From: Pseudocitrobacter cyperus | GTDB lineage: Bacteria; Pseudomonadota; Gammaproteobacteria; Enterobacterales; Enterobacteriaceae | Assembly (NCBI RefSeq): GCF_039889165.1 | Contig: NZ_JAYMYY010000001.1 | Coordinates: 1,116,001 to 1,180,000 of the forward strand | Reading direction: 5' to 3' | DNA length: 64,000 nucleotides | Part shown: positions 53,196-62,657 of the stretch, one piece after another | Layout of the letters: each line of letters begins with the position of its first letter | How positions within the stretch are numbered: position 1 is the stretch's first letter | Translations under genes and position numbers: made by a program | Notes under the pieces: model-generated | What the model saw: the letters and a program-made list of their open reading frames with translations, nothing else | Database searches by the model: none | Told to the model about the DNA's origin: nothing

Positions 53196-54107
53196 TTATC
53201 CCTTTATTTTTGGATCCAGCGCATCGCGCAGTCCGTCACCAAGCAGGTTAAACGCCAGCACCGTCAGGAAGATGGCGATTGCCGGGAAAAGTGCGACGTG
53301 TGGTGACATCACCATATCGGCGCGTGCTTCGTTGAGCATCGCTCCCCACTCCGGCGTCGGCGGCTGCGCGCCGAGGCCGAGGAACGAGAGGCTGGCGGCG
53401 GAAATAATCGACACGCCGATACGCATGGTGAAATAGACCACAATCGACGACACCGTGCCCGGCAGAATATGGTGAAAAATGATGGTCATATCGTTCGCGC
53501 CAATACTGCGCGCAGATTCAATAAACGTCTGCTGCTTAAGCACCAGTGTATTGCCGCGTACCAGGCGGGCAAAGGCGGGAACAGAAAAGATAGCCACGGC
53601 GATAATCACATTGGTCATGCCGCTTCCCATCACCGCCACCACCGCAATCGCCAGTAAAATCCCCGGAAAGGCGAACAGCACATCGCAGATCCGCATGATC
53701 ACACGATCCCACCAGCCTTCATAATAACCCGCCAGCAGCCCGAGAACGGTACCTGCCAGTGCGCCAATCAGCACGGCAAATACGCCCGCCGCCAGCGAGA
53801 TCTGTGCGCCGACCAGCACACGGCTGAAGATATCCCGCCCCAAAGAATCGACCCCGAACCAGTGCATCAACGACGGCCCTTCATTAAGCCGATCATAGTC
53901 AAAGTAGTTTTCCGCATCGAAGGGGGCAATCCATGGCGCGACCAACGCCACCGCAATCAACAGCAGAATAAAGATACCCGCCGCCATCGCCACCGGCTGA
54001 TGACGGAAACGACGCCAAAATTCACGCCACGGCGTGCGGGGTTGCATAGCGCCGATGGTCGGCATGGCATTCATCGCGGCCTGACGGCGCCAGTTCAGTA
54101 ATCGCAC
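53196..54107 (-). CDS. gsiD: GsiD, glutathione ABC transporter permease
   Basis: The 303-residue permease equals E. coli GsiD. It has six helices, the DppC-type start HWFGVDSLGRDIFSRV, and the EAA loop SARSIGANDMTIIFHHILPG. It pairs with GsiC to import glutathione. It begins directly after the gsiC stop. It is the last gene of iaaA-gsiABCD. Confidence 0.97.
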   Translation of the reverse strand: MRLLNWRRQAAMNAMPTIGAMQPRTPWREFWRRFRHQPVAMAAGIFILLLIAVALVAPWIAPFDAENYFDYDRLNEGPSLMHWFGVDSLGRDIFSRVLVGAQISLAAGVFAVLIGALAGTVLGLLAGYYEGWWDRVIMRICDVLFAFPGILLAIAVVAVMGSGMTNVIIAVAIFSVPAFARLVRGNTLVLKQQTFIESARSIGANDMTIIFHHILPGTVSSIVVYFTMRIGVSIISAASLSFLGLGAQPPTPEWGAMLNEARADMVMSPHVALFPAIAIFLTVLAFNLLGDGLRDALDPKIKG

Positions 54108-55028
54108 TTATTTATACCTGATAGCCGGGTTAATGGCGGCGTAGAGCACATCCACCACTAAGTTGATAAGAATAAATTCCAGCGAAAAGAGCAGTACTTC
54201 CGCCTGGATCACCGGGTAATCGCGCATTTCAACCGAGTCGACCAGCAGACGCCCAAGCCCTGGCCAGTTAAAGACTTTCTCCACCACGATGGAGCCGCCA
54301 AGCAGAAAGCCAAACTGTAATCCCATCATCGTGACCACCGGGATCATCGCATTGCGCAAGCCGTGTTTGAGCACCACCTGCCGTTCGCTAACACCTTTGG
54401 CGCGCGCGGTGCGCATATAATCTTCGTTAAGCACATCGACAAACGAGGCGCGGGTAAAGCGCGCCATCACCGCAGCCACCGCCGCACCAAGCGTCAGCGA
54501 AGGCAGAATGTAATGTCGCCAGCTATCCGCCCCCACCGTGGGGAGCCACCCAAGTTCGACGGAGAAGATCTGCATCAGCAGCATCCCCAGCGCGAAGGCC
54601 GGAAAAGAGATCCCGGTGACGGCAATCGCCATGCCGAGACGATCCGGCCAGCGGTTGCGCCATACAGCAGCGACGATGCCCATCGCCATACCGAAAATAA
54701 CCGCCCAGACCATACTGGCGAGCGTTAACCACAGGGTCGGCATAAAGCGGCTGGCAATCTCTTCCGAAACCGGACGGCGTGAGACCATCGACAGCCCAAA
54801 GTCGCCCTGAACCGCGTTAGTGATGTAGTGCCAGAACTGCACATACAGCGGCTGATCGAGCCCCAGTTGTTGGCGCACCAGCGCAATCACTTCGGCGTCT
54901 GCTTCCGGCCCGGCAATCAACCGCGCCGGATCGCCCGGCAGCATATGAACAAAAAGAAACACCAGCACCGCCACAATCAGCAGCGTCGGGATAAGCCCCA
55001 GCAGGCGTTTAATCACATAGTTGAGCAT
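54108..55028 (-). CDS. gsiC: GsiC, glutathione ABC transporter permease
   Basis: The 306-residue permease equals E. coli GsiC. It has a DppB-type N-terminus (MLNYVIKRLLGLIPTL) and the EAA-type loop TARAKGVSERQVVLKHGLRN. An open frame 13 codons longer was trimmed to the family start, which has AAGGAGAGTC in front. It lies 51 bases after gsiB, and gsiD follows without a gap. Confidence 0.97.
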   Translation of the reverse strand: MLNYVIKRLLGLIPTLLIVAVLVFLFVHMLPGDPARLIAGPEADAEVIALVRQQLGLDQPLYVQFWHYITNAVQGDFGLSMVSRRPVSEEIASRFMPTLWLTLASMVWAVIFGMAMGIVAAVWRNRWPDRLGMAIAVTGISFPAFALGMLLMQIFSVELGWLPTVGADSWRHYILPSLTLGAAVAAVMARFTRASFVDVLNEDYMRTARAKGVSERQVVLKHGLRNAMIPVVTMMGLQFGFLLGGSIVVEKVFNWPGLGRLLVDSVEMRDYPVIQAEVLLFSLEFILINLVVDVLYAAINPAIRYK

Positions 55029-55079
55029 GACTCTCCTTGCGCTCTGCCCCCTGCGCCGTTCAGGCACAGGGGGCAGGCC

Positions 55080-56618
55080 TTACTTCAAATCCGCCTCATC
55101 GAAACTAAACCCGGTATCCGGCATGATATAGAAACCAGTCAGCTTTTTGCTGTGCGCGGATACCAGTTTCTCGACCACCAGCGGCACCCACGGCGACTCT
55201 TTCCAGATAGTGTCCTGCGCCGCTTTATAGAGACTCGCTTTCTGCTGGTTATCCGTGGTTTTCAGCGCGTCGGTCAGGTCTTTATCCACCTGCGGATTGC
55301 TGTAAAACGCGGTGTTAAAGAGCGTTGGCGGCCAGTTCTGCGAAGCAAACAGCGGTGACAGCGCCCAGTCAGCTTCTCCGGTTGAAGCCGACCAGCCCGT
55401 GTAGAACATACGCACACCGCTCTCTTTCTGCCCTTTTCCTTCAACTTCCGCAGCTCGCTGCCCGGCATCCATCGCCGTGACCTGCGCTTTAATGCCCACC
55501 TGCGCCAGTTGTTGCTGAGTAAACTGCAACACTTTCTGCGCGGTACTGTGATTATGCGATGACCACAGCGTAGTACTGAAGCCGTTCGGATAGCCCGCTT
55601 CTTTCAGCAGTTCACGCGCTTTCGCAGGATCGTACTTCCACGGCTGATAACTTTGCGCATAAGCAATCGACGGCGGTACTACGCCGGTTGCAGGCGTGGC
55701 GTAGCCCGCAAAGGCCACCTTCACCAGCGCCTGGCGGTTAATCGCGTAGTTAATCGCCTCGCGCACCTTCGGGTTATCGAAGGGTTTCTGCGTCACGTTC
55801 ATGCTGATATAGCGCTGCATAATCGACGGGCTGGCCACCAGTTCGAGACTGGCGTTTTTCGCCAGCAGCGGCGCCTGTTCGTAAGGGATCGGGAAAGCAA
55901 ACTGTGCTTCACCCGTTTGCAGCATCGCCGCGCGGGTATTGTTATCGACCACCGGTCGCCAGGTGATGGAATCCAGCTTCGGTAGCCCTTTCTGCCAGTA
56001 ATCGGCAAATTTCTTCACCTTGACAAAATCGGTCTGATTCCAGGTTTCAAGCTGGTACGGGCCGGTGCCGACCGGATGGAAACCAATCTCATTGCCATAT
56101 TTTTTCAGCGCCGCCGGAGAGATCATCGCCGTCGCCGGGTGAGCAAGGATATTGATAAACGCCGAGAATGGCTGCTTCAGGGTGATTTTGACGGTGTTTG
56201 CATCCACCGCCTCGGTTTTGGCGATATTTTTATAGAGGTTATAACGCTTGAGATGATTTTCCGGGTTGCTGGCACGGTCGAGGTTGGCCTTTACCGCTTC
56301 AGCGTTGAAATTGGTGCCATCCTGGAACTTCACGCCTTCACGAAGCTTTAGGGTGTAAATCAGGCCGTCGTCGGAAACCGTGTAACTTTCCGCCAGCACA
56401 TTCTGCACTTTCATCTCTTTATCAAGGCCAAACAGCCCCTGATAGAAGGATTTCGCCACCGCCTGCGACAAAGTGTCGTTGGCGTCATACGGATCGAGGG
56501 TGGTGAAGTTGGAGCCAACGGCGACCACCACATCTTTGGCAGCAAACACCGGAGAGGCAGCCAGCGCGGAGGCCACGCCCAGCGCCAGAAGCCATTTACC
56601 TGATACACGTTGTGTCAT
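55080..56618 (-). CDS. gsiB: GsiB, periplasmic glutathione-binding protein
   Basis: The 512-residue SBP_bac_5 protein equals E. coli GsiB. The signal peptide ends at SPVFAAKD. The fold opens VVVAVGSNFTTLDPYDAN and holds LREGVKFQDGTNFNAEAVK, the family signature region. It binds glutathione and hands it to GsiCD. It lies 32 bases after gsiA. Confidence 0.96.
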   Translation of the reverse strand: MTQRVSGKWLLALGVASALAASPVFAAKDVVVAVGSNFTTLDPYDANDTLSQAVAKSFYQGLFGLDKEMKVQNVLAESYTVSDDGLIYTLKLREGVKFQDGTNFNAEAVKANLDRASNPENHLKRYNLYKNIAKTEAVDANTVKITLKQPFSAFINILAHPATAMISPAALKKYGNEIGFHPVGTGPYQLETWNQTDFVKVKKFADYWQKGLPKLDSITWRPVVDNNTRAAMLQTGEAQFAFPIPYEQAPLLAKNASLELVASPSIMQRYISMNVTQKPFDNPKVREAINYAINRQALVKVAFAGYATPATGVVPPSIAYAQSYQPWKYDPAKARELLKEAGYPNGFSTTLWSSHNHSTAQKVLQFTQQQLAQVGIKAQVTAMDAGQRAAEVEGKGQKESGVRMFYTGWSASTGEADWALSPLFASQNWPPTLFNTAFYSNPQVDKDLTDALKTTDNQQKASLYKAAQDTIWKESPWVPLVVEKLVSAHSKKLTGFYIMPDTGFSFDEADLK

Positions 56619-56650
56619 GTTTTTCTCCTGAAGTACCCTGTCTGTCGTTT

Positions 56651-58498
56651 TTATCCTCGCAGGAGCGCATTCGCCGCCGGTTCGCAGGCGACAAAATGCC
56701 CTGGCGAAACCTGCTGCAACGGAACGCTCACCACCGCTTCTCCCCGCTTATAGATATTTCCCGGTAATTCGTCTGAGAGCAGCACGCGCTGCGGACGACG
56801 ATGCGCGGGGTCTGCAACCGGAACGGCATCCAGTAATTTGCGGGTGTAAGGGTGCTGCGGATTTTCAAAGACGGCGCGCCGGGGGCCAATTTCAACAATT
56901 CTGCCCCGGTACATCACCGCTACACGGTGGCTGATGCGCTCCACCACCGCCATATCATGTGAAATAAACAGAAACGCGATGCCCATCTCCCGCTGTAAGG
57001 AAAGCAGAAGATTAATAATTTGCGCGCGAATGGAAACGTCCAGCGCTGAAACCGATTCGTCAGCAATCACCACTTTTGGCTCCAGCGCCAGTGCGCGGGC
57101 GATACAGATACGCTGCCTCTGGCCGCCGGAAAATTCATGCGGATAGCGCCAGGCGTGTTCCGGCTGTAACCCTACGCGCTCCAGCAGCCAGGCGACGCGT
57201 TGCTGCGCGGCTTCGCCCTCCAGCTTTTTGTGGATACGCAGCGGCTCCATAATTGAGAAGCCCACCGTATGGCGCGGGTCGAGCGAGGCGTAGGGATCCT
57301 GAAAGATAAACTGAATATCGCGGCGCAGCGGCTGAAGCTGATGCGCCGACAGCGTATCAATTCGTTTACCGTCAAAGGTAATGGTGCCGCCCTGCGTCTC
57401 CACCAGCCGCAACAGTGCGCGTCCGGTGGTCGACTTCCCACAGCCAGATTCGCCGACCAGCGCCAGGGTTTCACCCGGCCAGAGGTCGAAACTGACATCC
57501 TCCACCGCATGCACCTCGCGGGTGACGCGGTTAAGCCAGCCGCTGCGCAAATCGAAGCGCGCGACCAGATTACGCACCTGCAGGATAGGGTCGCCCGCCA
57601 CTACCGTGTTTTGTTCCACTGGCGGGCGTTGCAGCGCATCAGGCTCAGGGAAATGGCGCGGTAAATCGCTGCCGCGCATTTCACCCAGTTTCGGTACCGC
57701 CGCCAGCAGCTTGCGGGTATAGGGATGCTTCGGCGCGGCGAAGATTTCCGCCACGCTGCCGGTCTCGACCGCCTCCCCCTGATACATCACCAGCACCCGG
57801 TCGGCAATTTCCGCCACCACCCCCATGTCGTGGGTAATAAAGATGACCCCCATCGACATCTCTTTTTGCAGCACGTCGATAAGCTGTAAAATTTGCGCCT
57901 GAATAGTGACGTCCAGCGCCGTTGTGGGCTCATCGGCAATCAGCACCGCCGGGCGACAGGAGAGCGCCATCGCAATCATCACCCGCTGGCGCATGCCGCC
58001 GGAAAGCTGATGCGGATAACGCCCCAGCATTGTCTGCGCTTCGGGAATGCGCACCTGTTCGAGCATTTTTTTCGCTTCCACCAGCGCCTCGACGCGCCCC
58101 ACGCCCTGATGCAGGCGGATAGACTCGGCAATCTGTTCGCCAATCGTGAATACCGGGTTGAGCGAGGTCATCGGCTCCTGGAAAATCATGACGATATCCG
58201 CGCCGCGTATTTTGCGCATCCGGGTTGCCGACTGCTCTGCTATCTCAATGACGTCACGGCTGCGGCGACGCAGCAGCATCTGTTTACTGCGAACGCGGAC
58301 GTTTTCCCCGCCCAGCAGGCGCATCAACGCCAGCGCCGTCACCGATTTTCCGGAGCCCGACTCCCCGACGATCGCCAGCGTTTCTCCGCGCTTAAGCGTA
58401 AAGCTAAGCTGGCGAACGGCCTGCTGTTGGCCAAACGCCACGTTAAGATCCTGGACGCTCAGCACATTTCCCGCGTCAAGGTGTTCAGAGTGCGGCAA
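56651..58498 (-). CDS. gsiA: GsiA, glutathione ABC transporter ATP-binding protein (two ABC domains)
   Basis: The 615-residue protein is two ATPases in tandem. Domain 1 has Walker A GESGSGKS, signature LSGGMRQR and Walker B LIADEPTTALD. Domain 2 has GESGCGKST, FSGGQRQR and VIADESVSALD. Each is followed by an oligopeptide-transporter C-terminal segment. It is about eight residues shorter than K-12 GsiA, with the difference mainly in the N-terminal domain and the linker. It energises GsiCD. It lies 12 bases after iaaA. Confidence 0.96.
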   Translation of the reverse strand: MPHSEHLDAGNVLSVQDLNVAFGQQQAVRQLSFTLKRGETLAIVGESGSGKSVTALALMRLLGGENVRVRSKQMLLRRRSRDVIEIAEQSATRMRKIRGADIVMIFQEPMTSLNPVFTIGEQIAESIRLHQGVGRVEALVEAKKMLEQVRIPEAQTMLGRYPHQLSGGMRQRVMIAMALSCRPAVLIADEPTTALDVTIQAQILQLIDVLQKEMSMGVIFITHDMGVVAEIADRVLVMYQGEAVETGSVAEIFAAPKHPYTRKLLAAVPKLGEMRGSDLPRHFPEPDALQRPPVEQNTVVAGDPILQVRNLVARFDLRSGWLNRVTREVHAVEDVSFDLWPGETLALVGESGCGKSTTGRALLRLVETQGGTITFDGKRIDTLSAHQLQPLRRDIQFIFQDPYASLDPRHTVGFSIMEPLRIHKKLEGEAAQQRVAWLLERVGLQPEHAWRYPHEFSGGQRQRICIARALALEPKVVIADESVSALDVSIRAQIINLLLSLQREMGIAFLFISHDMAVVERISHRVAVMYRGRIVEIGPRRAVFENPQHPYTRKLLDAVPVADPAHRRPQRVLLSDELPGNIYKRGEAVVSVPLQQVSPGHFVACEPAANALLRG

Positions 58499-58510
58499 GC
58501 AACGTCCCCT

Positions 58511-59449
58511 CTATTCCCGATAAATGCCAATAGTCGGCGTATCGCCCGCATAAGCCCAGGCGCGATACATACCTTCACTGTTAAACGGCAGTGCGACGTT
58601 GCCTTCGCTATCAATAGCGATCAGGCCGCCGCTGCCGCCGAGCGCGGGCAATTTTTCCATCACCACGCGTTCACAGGCGTCGTGCAAACTTAAGTGGGCA
58701 TATTCCATCAACGCTGCAATATCGTAGGCCGCCTGCGCGCGGATAAACACTTCCCCGGTGCCGGTACAGGAGACCGCAACGTTAGCGTTATTGGCATAAC
58801 ACCCGGCGCCGACCAGCGGGCTGTCACCGACACGCCCTGGCTGTTTGTTGGTCATGCCGCCCGTCGAGGTGGCTGCCGCCAGGTTGCCGTGTTTATCAAG
58901 CGCCACAGCGCCGACGGTGCCCATTTTCGTGCGCTCATCAAGCGGAGCATCATGGTCGAGACTGATTGCCCCTTGCATTTTCGCGTCCTGTAACTGCTGA
59001 AAACGTTCCGCTGTGGAGAAGATAGCATTTTCCACTAATGCCATACCCTGTTGCGTGGCGAACGCTTCAGCGCCTTCGCCAATCAACAAGACGTGCGGGC
59101 TCTTTTCCAGCACCTGACGCGCCGCCAGCACCGGGTTACGCAGATGTTTTACCCCTGCCACCGCACCCGCGTTGAGCGAATAGCCGTCCATCACGCAGGC
59201 ATCCAGCTCATGAGTTTCATCGGCAGTAAACACCGAGCCGATTCCGGCGTTAAACAGCGGGCACTCTTCCAGTTGGCGCACGGCTTCAGTCACAACATCA
59301 AGGGCGCTTGCGTCTTCTTCCAGCATTTTCTGCGCATGTTCAACGATAAGAGATAGCGCCTCGACATACTCCAGTTCCTTCTGCGCCGAAAACTGCGAGC
59401 GGGTAATCGCTCCAGCCCCGCCATGAATCGCAATCACTGCCTTTGCCAT
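58511..59449 (-). CDS. iaaA: IaaA, isoaspartyl peptidase / L-asparaginase (Ntn hydrolase)
   Basis: The 312-residue precursor matches E. coli IaaA. The autocleavage site is G-T178-V-G-A-V, where Thr178 becomes the N-terminal nucleophile of the beta subunit. Substrate-site segments are GGMTNKQPGRVGDSPLVGAG and SCTGTGEVFIR. It hydrolyses isoaspartyl dipeptides and asparagine in the cytoplasm. It is about nine residues shorter at the C-terminus than K-12. It is the first gene of the iaaA-gsiABCD operon, so peptide and glutathione use are linked. Confidence 0.96.
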   Translation of the reverse strand: MAKAVIAIHGGAGAITRSQFSAQKELEYVEALSLIVEHAQKMLEEDASALDVVTEAVRQLEECPLFNAGIGSVFTADETHELDACVMDGYSLNAGAVAGVKHLRNPVLAARQVLEKSPHVLLIGEGAEAFATQQGMALVENAIFSTAERFQQLQDAKMQGAISLDHDAPLDERTKMGTVGAVALDKHGNLAAATSTGGMTNKQPGRVGDSPLVGAGCYANNANVAVSCTGTGEVFIRAQAAYDIAALMEYAHLSLHDACERVVMEKLPALGGSGGLIAIDSEGNVALPFNSEGMYRAWAYAGDTPTIGIYRE

Positions 59450-59612
59450 GGATTCTTCATTGCCTATCATTAAAAAACTTTATCTATAAATATCATTATA
59501 GTGGCAGCAAACCTATTCGATTTTTGAATAAAGATACGCCTCTGGTGGAATACAGCGGGGCGCGCTTTTCTGCCATAATGGGCGGATTCGATGTTTTCCC
59601 AGGAGTTTACCC

Positions 59613-60848
59613 ATGGATTTTACTGCCGGCCTAATCCCGCTTGATGCGGCGCTGAGCCAGATGCTCGAAAGAATTACGCCGCTTAATGCGACAGAGTCCC
59701 TTCCTCTTGTTCAGGCCTTTGGCCGCATCACGGCACGCGATGTCATCTCGCCGCTCGATGTCCCGGGTTTCGATAACTCCGCGATGGACGGTTACGCCGT
59801 GCGCCTGAGCGACCTCGCCACCGACGCACCGCTGATGGTCGCGGGTAAAGCTTTCGCCGGTCAGCCGTATCACGGCGAATGGCCTGCCGGAAGCTGCATT
59901 CGCATTATGACCGGTGCGCCGGTTCCTGCGGGCTGTGATGCCGTGGTGATGCAGGAAGAGACGGAACAAACCGACGCGGGCGTGCGTTTCACAGCCCCGG
60001 TTAAAGCGGGCCAAAATATCCGCCGCCGCGGTGAAGATATTGCAGACGGCGCGGTGGTTTTCCCGGCAGGCACCCGCCTGACGGTCGCGGAGCTGCCAGT
60101 GCTGGCGTCGCTCGGCATTGCCAACGTTGAGGTAGTACGCAAAATCCGCGTCGCGCTGTTCTCCACCGGTGATGAACTACAACTTCCCGGCCAGCCGCTG
60201 GGCGATGGTCAGATTTATGATACCAATCGTCTGGCTGTGCATCTGATGCTCGAACAGCTTGGCTGTGACGTCATTAACCTCGGTATTATCCGCGACGATC
60301 CGCAGCAATTACGCCAGACGTTTATCCAGGCCGACCGCGAAGCGGATGTCGTGATTAGCTCCGGCGGCGTTTCTGTCGGCGAAGCGGACTACACCAAAAC
60401 GATTCTCGACGAACTGGGCGAAATCGGTTTCTGGAAACTGGCTATCAAACCGGGCAAACCCTTCGCCTTTGGCAAACTGAGCCAGAGCTGGTTCTGCGGC
60501 CTGCCGGGCAACCCGGTTTCGGCTGCCCTCACCTTCTATCAACTGGTTCAGCCACTGCTGGCAAAACTGAGCGGTTTTACCGGCTCAACTCAGGCGCCGC
60601 GTCTGCGTGTGCGCGCTGCGTCACGGCTGAAAAAATCACCGGGACGACTCGATTTCCAGCGCGGTATTTTGCAGCGCGACGCCAGTGGCGAGCTCACCGT
60701 CACCACCACCGGTCATCAGGGTTCACATATTTTTAGCTCCTTCAGCCAGGGCAACTGCTTTATCGTGCTGGAGCGTGAACGCGGCCATGTGGAAGCCGGC
60801 GAATGGGTGGAAGTGGAACCCTTTAACCATCTGCTGGGAGGCCTGTGA
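59613..60848 (+). CDS. moeA: MoeA, molybdopterin molybdenumtransferase
   Basis: The 411-residue enzyme equals E. coli MoeA. Domain signatures include DVPGFDNSAMDGYAV, RIMTGAPVPAGCDAVVMQEE, the MogA-like STGDELQLPGQPLGDGQIYD and SSGGVSVGEADY, and GLPGNPVSA. It inserts molybdate into adenylylated molybdopterin to give Mo-molybdopterin. It is divergent from iaaA and its stop overlaps the moeB start by one base (TGATG). Confidence 0.97.
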   Translation: MDFTAGLIPLDAALSQMLERITPLNATESLPLVQAFGRITARDVISPLDVPGFDNSAMDGYAVRLSDLATDAPLMVAGKAFAGQPYHGEWPAGSCIRIMTGAPVPAGCDAVVMQEETEQTDAGVRFTAPVKAGQNIRRRGEDIADGAVVFPAGTRLTVAELPVLASLGIANVEVVRKIRVALFSTGDELQLPGQPLGDGQIYDTNRLAVHLMLEQLGCDVINLGIIRDDPQQLRQTFIQADREADVVISSGGVSVGEADYTKTILDELGEIGFWKLAIKPGKPFAFGKLSQSWFCGLPGNPVSAALTFYQLVQPLLAKLSGFTGSTQAPRLRVRAASRLKKSPGRLDFQRGILQRDASGELTVTTTGHQGSHIFSSFSQGNCFIVLERERGHVEAGEWVEVEPFNHLLGGL

Positions 60849-61597
60849 TGGCAGCGGAACTCAGCGATGCGGAGATGATGCGCTATAACCGGCAAATCAT
60901 TCTGCGCGGCTTTGATTTCGACGGCCAGGAGCGGCTAAAAGAGGCGAAAGTGCTGGTCGTGGGTCTGGGCGGCCTCGGATGTGCGGCGACCCAGTACCTC
61001 GCCGCTGCGGGCGTCGGGCAACTGACATTGGTCGATTTCGATACCGTCGCCCTCTCAAACCTTCAGCGTCAAACGCTGCACAGCGACGCCACTATTGGCC
61101 AGCCCAAGGTAGATTCCGCGCGCGATGCGCTCTCGCGCATCAATCCCCATACAGTACTGGTGACGCATAATGCGCTGCTTGATGATGAGGCGCTGTGGGC
61201 ATTGATTGCGCAGCACGATCTGGTGCTCGACTGCACCGATAACGTCGCGGTGCGTAACCAGCTCAATGCAGGCTGTTTTCGCCACAAGACGCCGCTGGTT
61301 TCCGGCGCGGCAATCCGCATGGAGGGGCAAATCAGCGTCTTTACCTGGCAGGAGGGTGAGCCCTGCTATCGTTGCCTGAGCCGTCTGTTTGGCGAGAATG
61401 CCCTCACCTGCGTGGAGGCGGGCGTGATGTCGCCGCTGATTGGCGTGATAGGTTCGTTACAGGCGATGGAAGCCATCAAAGTGCTGACCCACTACGGCAC
61501 ACCTGCCGCCGGAAAAATCGTGATGTATGATGCGATGACCTGTCAGTTTCGTGAAATGAAGCTGATGCGTAACCCCGGCTGTGAAGTGTGCGGTTAG
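60848..61597 (+). CDS. moeB: MoeB, molybdopterin-synthase adenylyltransferase
   Basis: The 249-residue E1-like enzyme has the nucleotide-binding motif GLGGLGCAATQYLA and the key NLQRQTLH and DCTDNVAVRNQLN segments. Two zinc-binding pairs are seen, CYRC and the C-terminal CEVC. It adenylates the C-terminus of MoaD so that it can receive sulfur. An in-frame GTG just upstream was rejected in favour of the ATG at 60848, which is coupled to moeA. A hairpin follows the stop. Confidence 0.97.
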   Translation: MAAELSDAEMMRYNRQIILRGFDFDGQERLKEAKVLVVGLGGLGCAATQYLAAAGVGQLTLVDFDTVALSNLQRQTLHSDATIGQPKVDSARDALSRINPHTVLVTHNALLDDEALWALIAQHDLVLDCTDNVAVRNQLNAGCFRHKTPLVSGAAIRMEGQISVFTWQEGEPCYRCLSRLFGENALTCVEAGVMSPLIGVIGSLQAMEAIKVLTHYGTPAAGKIVMYDAMTCQFREMKLMRNPGCEVCG

Positions 61598-61604
61598 GCA
61601 CACG

Positions 61605-61634
61605 GCGTGTCAGGCAAGCCCTTGCCTGACACGC
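61605..61634. terminator. Perfect hairpin between convergent moeB and the porin gene
   Basis: GCGTGTCAGGCAAG, two bases, CTTGCCTGACACGC is a perfect inverted repeat, eight bases after the moeB stop and just before the porin stop. It has no T tract. It may end or stabilise both mRNAs. Confidence 0.65.
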
Positions 61635-61641
61635 GCCTGGT

Positions 61642-62322
61642 TTAGAACGAGTACTGGATCCCAACACGGTAACGAGTCTGGCGTTCATCCGTACTCGAAC
61701 GCACTGACACATTCCCCAACTGTACGTATGGCTTCCAGTTTTTATCGATACTGTAAGCAACTTTTAAGTCCAGCTCATAATCGTCTTTGCCATTATTAAA
61801 GCGATCATAGTCGTCGCTCTTTTTATATAAGTAGTTGCCTTCAAACGTCCACTCTTTGATCTTATACCCCAGCCACAGGTCGCCACGGTTGACATGTTCG
61901 TCCTCTTTGCCTGAGGAAGTATCGCGGGTATATTCGTAGCGATAACGCGCGGCGACATAAAAGCCATTATCAAACGTATATTGACCACGAATATAAGGCT
62001 TATAAATCGCTTTTGACGATGATGTTTCCAGGGCAAAACCAGGCTGAACGGTAAAACCTGGCGCAGCAGTAAACTGATAGCTCACGACATATTCATCACC
62101 ATTATCGACAACATCGGTATATGCTTTATTTGGCTGATCGCCGCCCGATTTCACTTTCCCCTCAATCGAAATACCGAAGCCATTGGCAAAGCGGTGAGAG
62201 ATTAACAGACGATCTTTCTGCACCTTACTGTCATCGGTATATTCATGGCGATAATCAATAGTGACGGCACTTGCTGACGCGCTCACCAGGGCAAGCGCAA
62301 TAAGGGTTGCAACTTTTTTCAT
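61642..62322 (-). CDS. KdgM-family oligogalacturonate-type outer-membrane porin
   Basis: The 226-residue protein has a signal peptide (MKKVATLIALALVSASASA). The mature part is about twelve short beta strands with the KdgM pattern: TIDYRHEYTDDSKVQKDRLL at the start, YRYEYTRDTSSGKED in the middle and YRVGIQYSF at the end, closing in a Phe. KdgM porins are small monomeric channels for acidic oligosaccharides such as oligogalacturonates. Its promoter region holds a near-perfect KdgR operator (62504-62536). It lies beside a PL5-like gene and a sugar ABC ATPase gene, so it probably feeds that uptake system. The exact ligand is not known. Confidence 0.88.
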   Translation of the reverse strand: MKKVATLIALALVSASASAVTIDYRHEYTDDSKVQKDRLLISHRFANGFGISIEGKVKSGGDQPNKAYTDVVDNGDEYVVSYQFTAAPGFTVQPGFALETSSSKAIYKPYIRGQYTFDNGFYVAARYRYEYTRDTSSGKEDEHVNRGDLWLGYKIKEWTFEGNYLYKKSDDYDRFNNGKDDYELDLKVAYSIDKNWKPYVQLGNVSVRSSTDERQTRYRVGIQYSF

Positions 62323-62503
62323 TCAATAATCCTCTGGGTATAAAAATAAGCGGCTAATATATTTTTTTTAAAGTAATAAATCCCTATTACCTAATGTGAA
62401 GACACTAAGTATTCCGCAGACATTTATCCTGTACTACAAGACCGATGTTAAATACAAAAAACACCCTTGTCATTGCACTAGAAATAAAAATGAGATCGCT
62501 ATC

Positions 62504-62536
62504 AACTTAAAATGAAATATTATTTCATTTTAAGTT
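62504..62536. promoter_or_regulatory. KdgR operator upstream of the KdgM-type porin gene
   Basis: A perfect palindrome has 15-base arms (AACTTAAAATGAAAT and ATTTCATTTTAAGTT) around the centre ATT. The core TGAAAT-ATT-ATTTCA with TTAA at both outer ends matches the KdgR box (TGAAAC-ANT-GTTTCA flanked by TTAA-like sequence). It lies about 180 bases before the porin start. KdgR represses pectin and oligouronide genes, including kdgM, in enterobacteria and is relieved by 2-keto-3-deoxygluconate. Binding is inferred from the match and the gene context. Confidence 0.8.
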
Positions 62537-62598
62537 AGTTGAAAAATACATAACTCGAAATGATTTATAATCATTACCCATAAGAATTTTATAAGATA

Positions 62599-62630
62599 CA
62601 AAAAAAGAACCCGGATTAACCGGGTTCTTT
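62599..62630 (-). terminator. Intrinsic terminator of the lyase-family operon
   Basis: An 11-base-pair stem (AAAGAACCCGG, loop ATTAA, CCGGGTTCTTT) lies 28 bases past the lyase-gene stop. On the minus strand a run of U follows. Confidence 0.9.
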
Positions 62631-62657
62631 AGTAGATTAACGAAAGACTTGTAAAAA

